In this document: in pieces, positions 6,613-9,493 of the stretch | Layout of the letters: every line of letters begins with the position of its first letter | How positions within the stretch are numbered: position 1 is the stretch's first letter | DNA from: Myxococcota bacterium | GTDB taxonomy: Bacteria; Myxococcota_C; UBA6777 | Direction of reading: 5' to 3' | Assembly: GCA_963169055.1 (NCBI GenBank) | Contig: CAUJFU010000516.1 | Coordinates: 1-9,493 of the forward strand | Length of the DNA stretch: 9,493 nt | Notes under the pieces: model-generated | The model's input: the letters and a program-made list of their open reading frames with translations, nothing else | Told to the model about the DNA's origin: nothing | The model's database searches: none | Program-made: the position numbers and the translations under genes

Positions 6613-8325
6613 ATGGTTTTTCTTCATTGGTTCGCATTCCTCGATCTCAAGCAATACAAGCGCGCTTATCTATTGCGCGACGTGGTCGCGGCATCGGTGG
6701 TGACGTTCTTGGGAGTTCCTCAAGGCATCGCGTATGCGGTGATCGCGCAACTTCCCCCTGCGATGGGGCTTTACGCATCGACGTTTCCAACGCTCGTCGG
6801 TAGCCTGTTTCGCAGTTCACACCACGTTGTGACGGGTCCAACCAACGCGGTTAGCTTGCTTGTCGGCGGTGGCATCTTGGCCCTACAAGGGATCGACCCT
6901 GTGACAATCGCTGTGACACTGGCTTTTTTGACGGGTCTTTTTCAGTTAACAGCGGGGCTTTTTCGGCTCGGAGCCATCGTCGATTACATCTCAAGGCCCG
7001 TGGTATTGGGCTATATCACAGGGGCTGCTTTGTTGATTGGCATGGGCCAGCTTCCCGTGATCACCGCCACCCAAGGCGGACACGGTACGCTCTTTGAAAA
7101 ACTAGGGATGTGGATCACGCAGATCCCCCAAACCAACCTTGTTTCGGTGATCATGGCCGTCTCTTCTGCTCTTTTGATCTTTGGGCTTCGCCGCATCCAT
7201 ACGGCCATTCCCGGCCCTTTGATCGTGACGGTGCTTGCGACGGTGCTTTCTTTGCGATGGGATCTGCACGCTTATGGACTCAAACTGGTGATGGATCTAC
7301 GACCGATCCCCAGCGGACTTCCACCGTTCTCTTTGCCCGATCTGCGGTTGGTTGTTCAACTTTTGCCGCTTGCAATCGCCTGTACGGTGCTGTCTCTTGT
7401 CGAATCAAGCGCGGTCGGTCGGGCGCTTGCGACCCACACAGGCCAACGCCTTGAGATGTCCACCGATTTTGCAGGGCAAGGACTCGCCAACCTCGCAGCA
7501 TCCGTAGCCACAGGGTACCCCGTCAGCGGAAGCCCCGCACGCTCGGGCCTCAACTATCGCAGCGGCGCACAAACCCGATTATCGGGTATCTTGAGCGGCT
7601 TGTTCATGCTGTTGATCCTTGTAGCCTTGGGTCCCCTCGCAAACTATATGCCCCTCGCCGCCATCGCTGGGTTGATCATCGTGATCGCCATCGATCTAAT
7701 CGATCTCCAAAAGATCCGCTCGGTCATGCAAAGCGGACTATCAGATCGCTCTGCTTTTCTTGTGACGCTATTTGGTACATGGTTGATGCCGCTTGACAAA
7801 GCCATCTACCTCGGCGTCGGGATCTCTGTGGTGCTTTTCTTGCGAAAGGCCCGATTTCTCGTAGTCACCGCACTCACCTTGGATGTCGACCACCGCTTCC
7901 TTGAGATGGAGTCTCTTGAGCAACGTTCGTTCTGCCCTTCTATCCGCATCCTTGAGATCGAAGGGCGTCTGTTCTTTGGTGTCGAAGGCGAACTACAGCA
8001 CCTGTTGGATGAAGAGATCAACCGACCGCAAACGCAGGTTCTTTTGCTCCGCCTGAAACGCACACAAGGTCTCGATTTTACCATCGCGACCGTTCTCCAA
8101 GACGCCGCCAAACGGCTCCGCCAAACCAACCGCTGGCTGGTGCTTGCGGGCCTGCGAAAAGATGCTCAACAAATCCTTGAGCGCGTCGGTTTTGCCCAAG
8201 AGATCGGACCCGAACACCTCTTCGCAAACCAATCTCCTTGGTTTGCAGACGAAGACGAAGCCTTGCAACATGCTTGCGCGCTGCTTGAATCATGCTGCTC
8301 ACAATGCCCTTTCCGCCACCGTTGA
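6613..8325 (+). CDS. SulP (SLC26)-family inorganic anion transporter with C-terminal STAS domain
   Basis: SulP proteins are inner-membrane transporters or exchangers of sulfate, bicarbonate and related anions. The 570-residue product has many hydrophobic segments (about 22-410), the family signature near [11 protein letters not shown] (49-59), [10 protein letters not shown] (74-83) and [14 protein letters not shown] (306-319). A cytoplasmic STAS domain follows (about 443-545), with [13 protein letters not shown] and [12 protein letters not shown]. The last 16 residues hold four cysteines (C555, C561, C562, C565). The start is uncertain. The ATG at 6613 places the first conserved segment normally but has only a weak upstream GGA/GAG; an in-frame GTG at 6535 would overlap the lon stop codon and add 26 residues, also without a good ribosome binding site. 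The persulfide-dioxygenase-like gene follows 32 bases later, so a sulfur oxyanion such as sulfate or sulfite is a reasonable but unproven substrate. Base skew changes around the middle of the gene. Confidence 0.93.
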   Translation: MVFLHWFAFLDLKQYKRAYLLRDVVAASVVTFLGVPQGIAYAVIAQLPPAMGLYASTFPTLVGSLFRSSHHVVTGPTNAVSLLVGGGILALQGIDPVTIAVTLAFLTGLFQLTAGLFRLGAIVDYISRPVVLGYITGAALLIGMGQLPVITATQGGHGTLFEKLGMWITQIPQTNLVSVIMAVSSALLIFGLRRIHTAIPGPLIVTVLATVLSLRWDLHAYGLKLVMDLRPIPSGLPPFSLPDLRLVVQLLPLAIACTVLSLVESSAVGRALATHTGQRLEMSTDFAGQGLANLAASVATGYPVSGSPARSGLNYRSGAQTRLSGILSGLFMLLILVALGPLANYMPLAAIAGLIIVIAIDLIDLQKIRSVMQSGLSDRSAFLVTLFGTWLMPLDKAIYLGVGISVVLFLRKARFLVVTALTLDVDHRFLEMESLEQRSFCPSIRILEIEGRLFFGVEGELQHLLDEEINRPQTQVLLLRLKRTQGLDFTIATVLQDAAKRLRQTNRWLVLAGLRKDAQQILERVGFAQEIGPEHLFANQSPWFADEDEALQHACALLESCCSQCPFRHR

Positions 8326-8345
8326 CCCCAACAGGAAAACGAAAA

Positions 8346-8351
8346 AAGGAG
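8346..8351 (+). promoter_or_regulatory. Ribosome binding site of the persulfide-dioxygenase-like gene
   Basis: A canonical AAGGAG ends six bases before the ATG at 8358. It fixes that start over the upstream in-frame candidate at 8292, which lies inside the SulP gene. Confidence 0.8.
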
Positions 8352-8357
8352 ACGAGG

Positions 8358-9257
8358 ATGCAAATCAAAGCTTTTTACGATAACCGCACCTATACACTGA
8401 CCTACGCCGTTTATGATCCCGAAACACGCGATGCTATCGTGATCGATCCTGTGCTCGATTACGAACCCGCTTCCTCTCATATCTGGACAGAATCTGTTGA
8501 AGTGGTCCTTGACTTCCTCAAAGAAAAAGACCTGAACCTGCGGATGATCATCGAAACGCACGCCCATGCCGATCACCTTTCAGGCTCACAGATCCTCAAA
8601 AAACGCTATCCCAACGCCCAAATCGCCATCAGTGAACGCATCACCACGGTACAACGGACCTTTAAGCAGATCTTCGATCTTCCCGATGACTTCCCCATCG
8701 ATGGTCGCCAATTCGATCGGCTACTCAAAGACCGCGAAGTCGTCGAGGCTGGAAGCCTACGCTTCGAGGTGATCTTTACCCCGGGCCACACGCCTGCTTG
8801 TGCTTCGTACAAGTTTGATGATGCGATCTTTACAAGTGATGCGCTATTTATGCCAGACATGGGAACAGGTCGTTGCGACTTCCCCGCTGGCAGCGCACAA
8901 GATCTCTACCACTCCGTCCACGAGCGCTTGTACAGTTTCCCCGACCACACCCGCGTCTTTGTCGGCCATGATTACCAACCCGGAGGCCGCCCTCTCGCCT
9001 ACGAATCCACCATCGGTGCAGAAAAAGCCTCCAACATCCAACTCCCCTACCACCGCGACGAAGCCACCTTTGTCGAATTCCGCACCAAACGCGACAAGTC
9101 TCTCGCCGCTCCCAAACTCCTCTTCCAAAGCGTCCAAGTCAACGTCGACGCAGGAAAACTCCCCCAACCCCACGAAAACAACATCCGCTACCTCAAGATC
9201 CCCGTCAACGTCTTCCGCCCCGAACCCAAGGGCGATCTCGAACTCCAAGATATCTAA
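8358..9257 (+). CDS. blh: Blh/ETHE1-like persulfide dioxygenase (metallo-beta-lactamase fold)
   Basis: Enzymes of this group use a mononuclear iron to oxidise persulfides such as glutathione persulfide to sulfite, a cytoplasmic step of sulfide detoxification. The 299-residue product carries [10 protein letters not shown] with H68, H70, D72 and H73, TPGHTPA with H144, SDALF with D161 and VGHDY with H204. By family comparison the iron ligands would be H68, H144 and D161. The segments [39 protein letters not shown] and the C-terminal [11 protein letters not shown] resemble Blh, the beta-lactamase-like hydrolase of BigR-regulated operons, more than short glyoxalase II, which is about 250 residues. 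No rhodanese domain is fused. The gene sits 32 bases after the SulP transporter with its own strong ribosome binding site, so the two are probably cotranscribed. I saw no BigR-type operator (AT-rich palindrome) upstream of the pair. A different thiol-ester or persulfide substrate cannot be excluded. Confidence 0.9.
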   Translation: MQIKAFYDNRTYTLTYAVYDPETRDAIVIDPVLDYEPASSHIWTESVEVVLDFLKEKDLNLRMIIETHAHADHLSGSQILKKRYPNAQIAISERITTVQRTFKQIFDLPDDFPIDGRQFDRLLKDREVVEAGSLRFEVIFTPGHTPACASYKFDDAIFTSDALFMPDMGTGRCDFPAGSAQDLYHSVHERLYSFPDHTRVFVGHDYQPGGRPLAYESTIGAEKASNIQLPYHRDEATFVEFRTKRDKSLAAPKLLFQSVQVNVDAGKLPQPHENNIRYLKIPVNVFRPEPKGDLELQDI

Positions 9258-9391
9258 CAAAAGCACTTACACGACCCGATGGTTTTTGTGGGGTTTCACG
9301 CCACGCCACGCCATAGACTGTCACCCCTTGACCCCGTATCGACGGGACAAACAGACGTTTTTCAAACCAACAGCACCGCCGCTTGAACTGC

Positions 9392-9411
9392 CGCGAACAT
9401 CCGCGTTTTTT
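9392..9411 (+). terminator. Possible weak Rho-independent terminator downstream of the persulfide-dioxygenase-like gene
   Basis: CGCG (9392-9395), a six-base loop and CGCG (9402-9405) are followed directly by six T residues (9406-9411). The stem is only four G:C pairs, so it would be a weak terminator. Its position 134 bases after the stop codon of the last rightward gene fits, but chance is a real possibility. Nothing else is recognisable between 9258 and 9435. Confidence 0.3.
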
Positions 9412-9435
9412 GGCAATAGGCCACCCCATCCCACA

Positions 9436-9493
9436 CCGCCCCCGGCGGGCGGGGGGGGGGGCGGCGGGGGCCCCGCGGGGGGGGGGCGGCGGC
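9436..9493. other. Low-complexity pure G/C contig end, probable sequencing or assembly artefact
   Basis: After the A at 9435 the remaining 58 bases contain only G and C, including runs of 11 G (9451-9461) and 10 G (9477-9486). Nothing like this occurs elsewhere in the window. It resembles poly-G read ends joined to a contig terminus and should not be used for annotation. Confidence 0.7.

Noticed and set aside
9205-9429. 74-codon minus-strand open frame at the right end
   Set aside because: It overlaps the end of the persulfide-dioxygenase-like gene, is Arg-rich, resembles nothing known and has no clear ribosome binding site.

Overview
The window is a compact, gene-dense piece of a bacterial chromosome carrying five protein genes and no RNA gene, CRISPR array, transposase or phage gene that I can support. 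It is moderately GC-rich and nearly all coding. The genes are mostly housekeeping: an RluA-type pseudouridine synthase, ribonuclease J, Lon protease, a SulP anion transporter and a persulfide-dioxygenase-like metallo-beta-lactamase protein. RNase J together with the long, coiled-coil form of RluA and a Lon with a large acidic N-terminal extension suggests a proteobacterium in the broad sense, perhaps a deltaproteobacterial or myxobacterial relative. This placement is a weak inference from gene content only.

Layout: positions 1-3409 read leftwards. An RNase J gene (3409-1706) is followed after 46 bases by a long pseudouridine synthase gene (1659 to beyond the left edge), and the two look like one transcription unit for RNA processing and RNA modification. 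A 240-base divergent region (3410-3649) separates them from lon, which reads rightwards (3650-6538). Lon is followed after 74 bases by a SulP transporter (6613-8325) and after 32 more by the persulfide-dioxygenase-like gene (8358-9257). The last two form a plausible sulfide or persulfide detoxification pair: the enzyme oxidises persulfide sulfur to sulfite, and the transporter may move the resulting oxyanion across the membrane. No clear terminator separates lon from them, so readthrough from lon is possible. The right end (9436-9493) is 58 bases of pure G and C with long G runs and looks like a poor-quality contig end.

The most distinctive local structure is a recent in-frame 60-base tandem repeat (about three units, 394-573). 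It sits in the pseudouridine synthase gene where the N-terminal accessory region meets the catalytic domain. I also note the acidic low-complexity extension of Lon, a cysteine-rich tail on the SulP protein, a high density of GATC sites, and a change of base skew inside the SulP gene. I do not see a convincing undescribed multi-gene system here.
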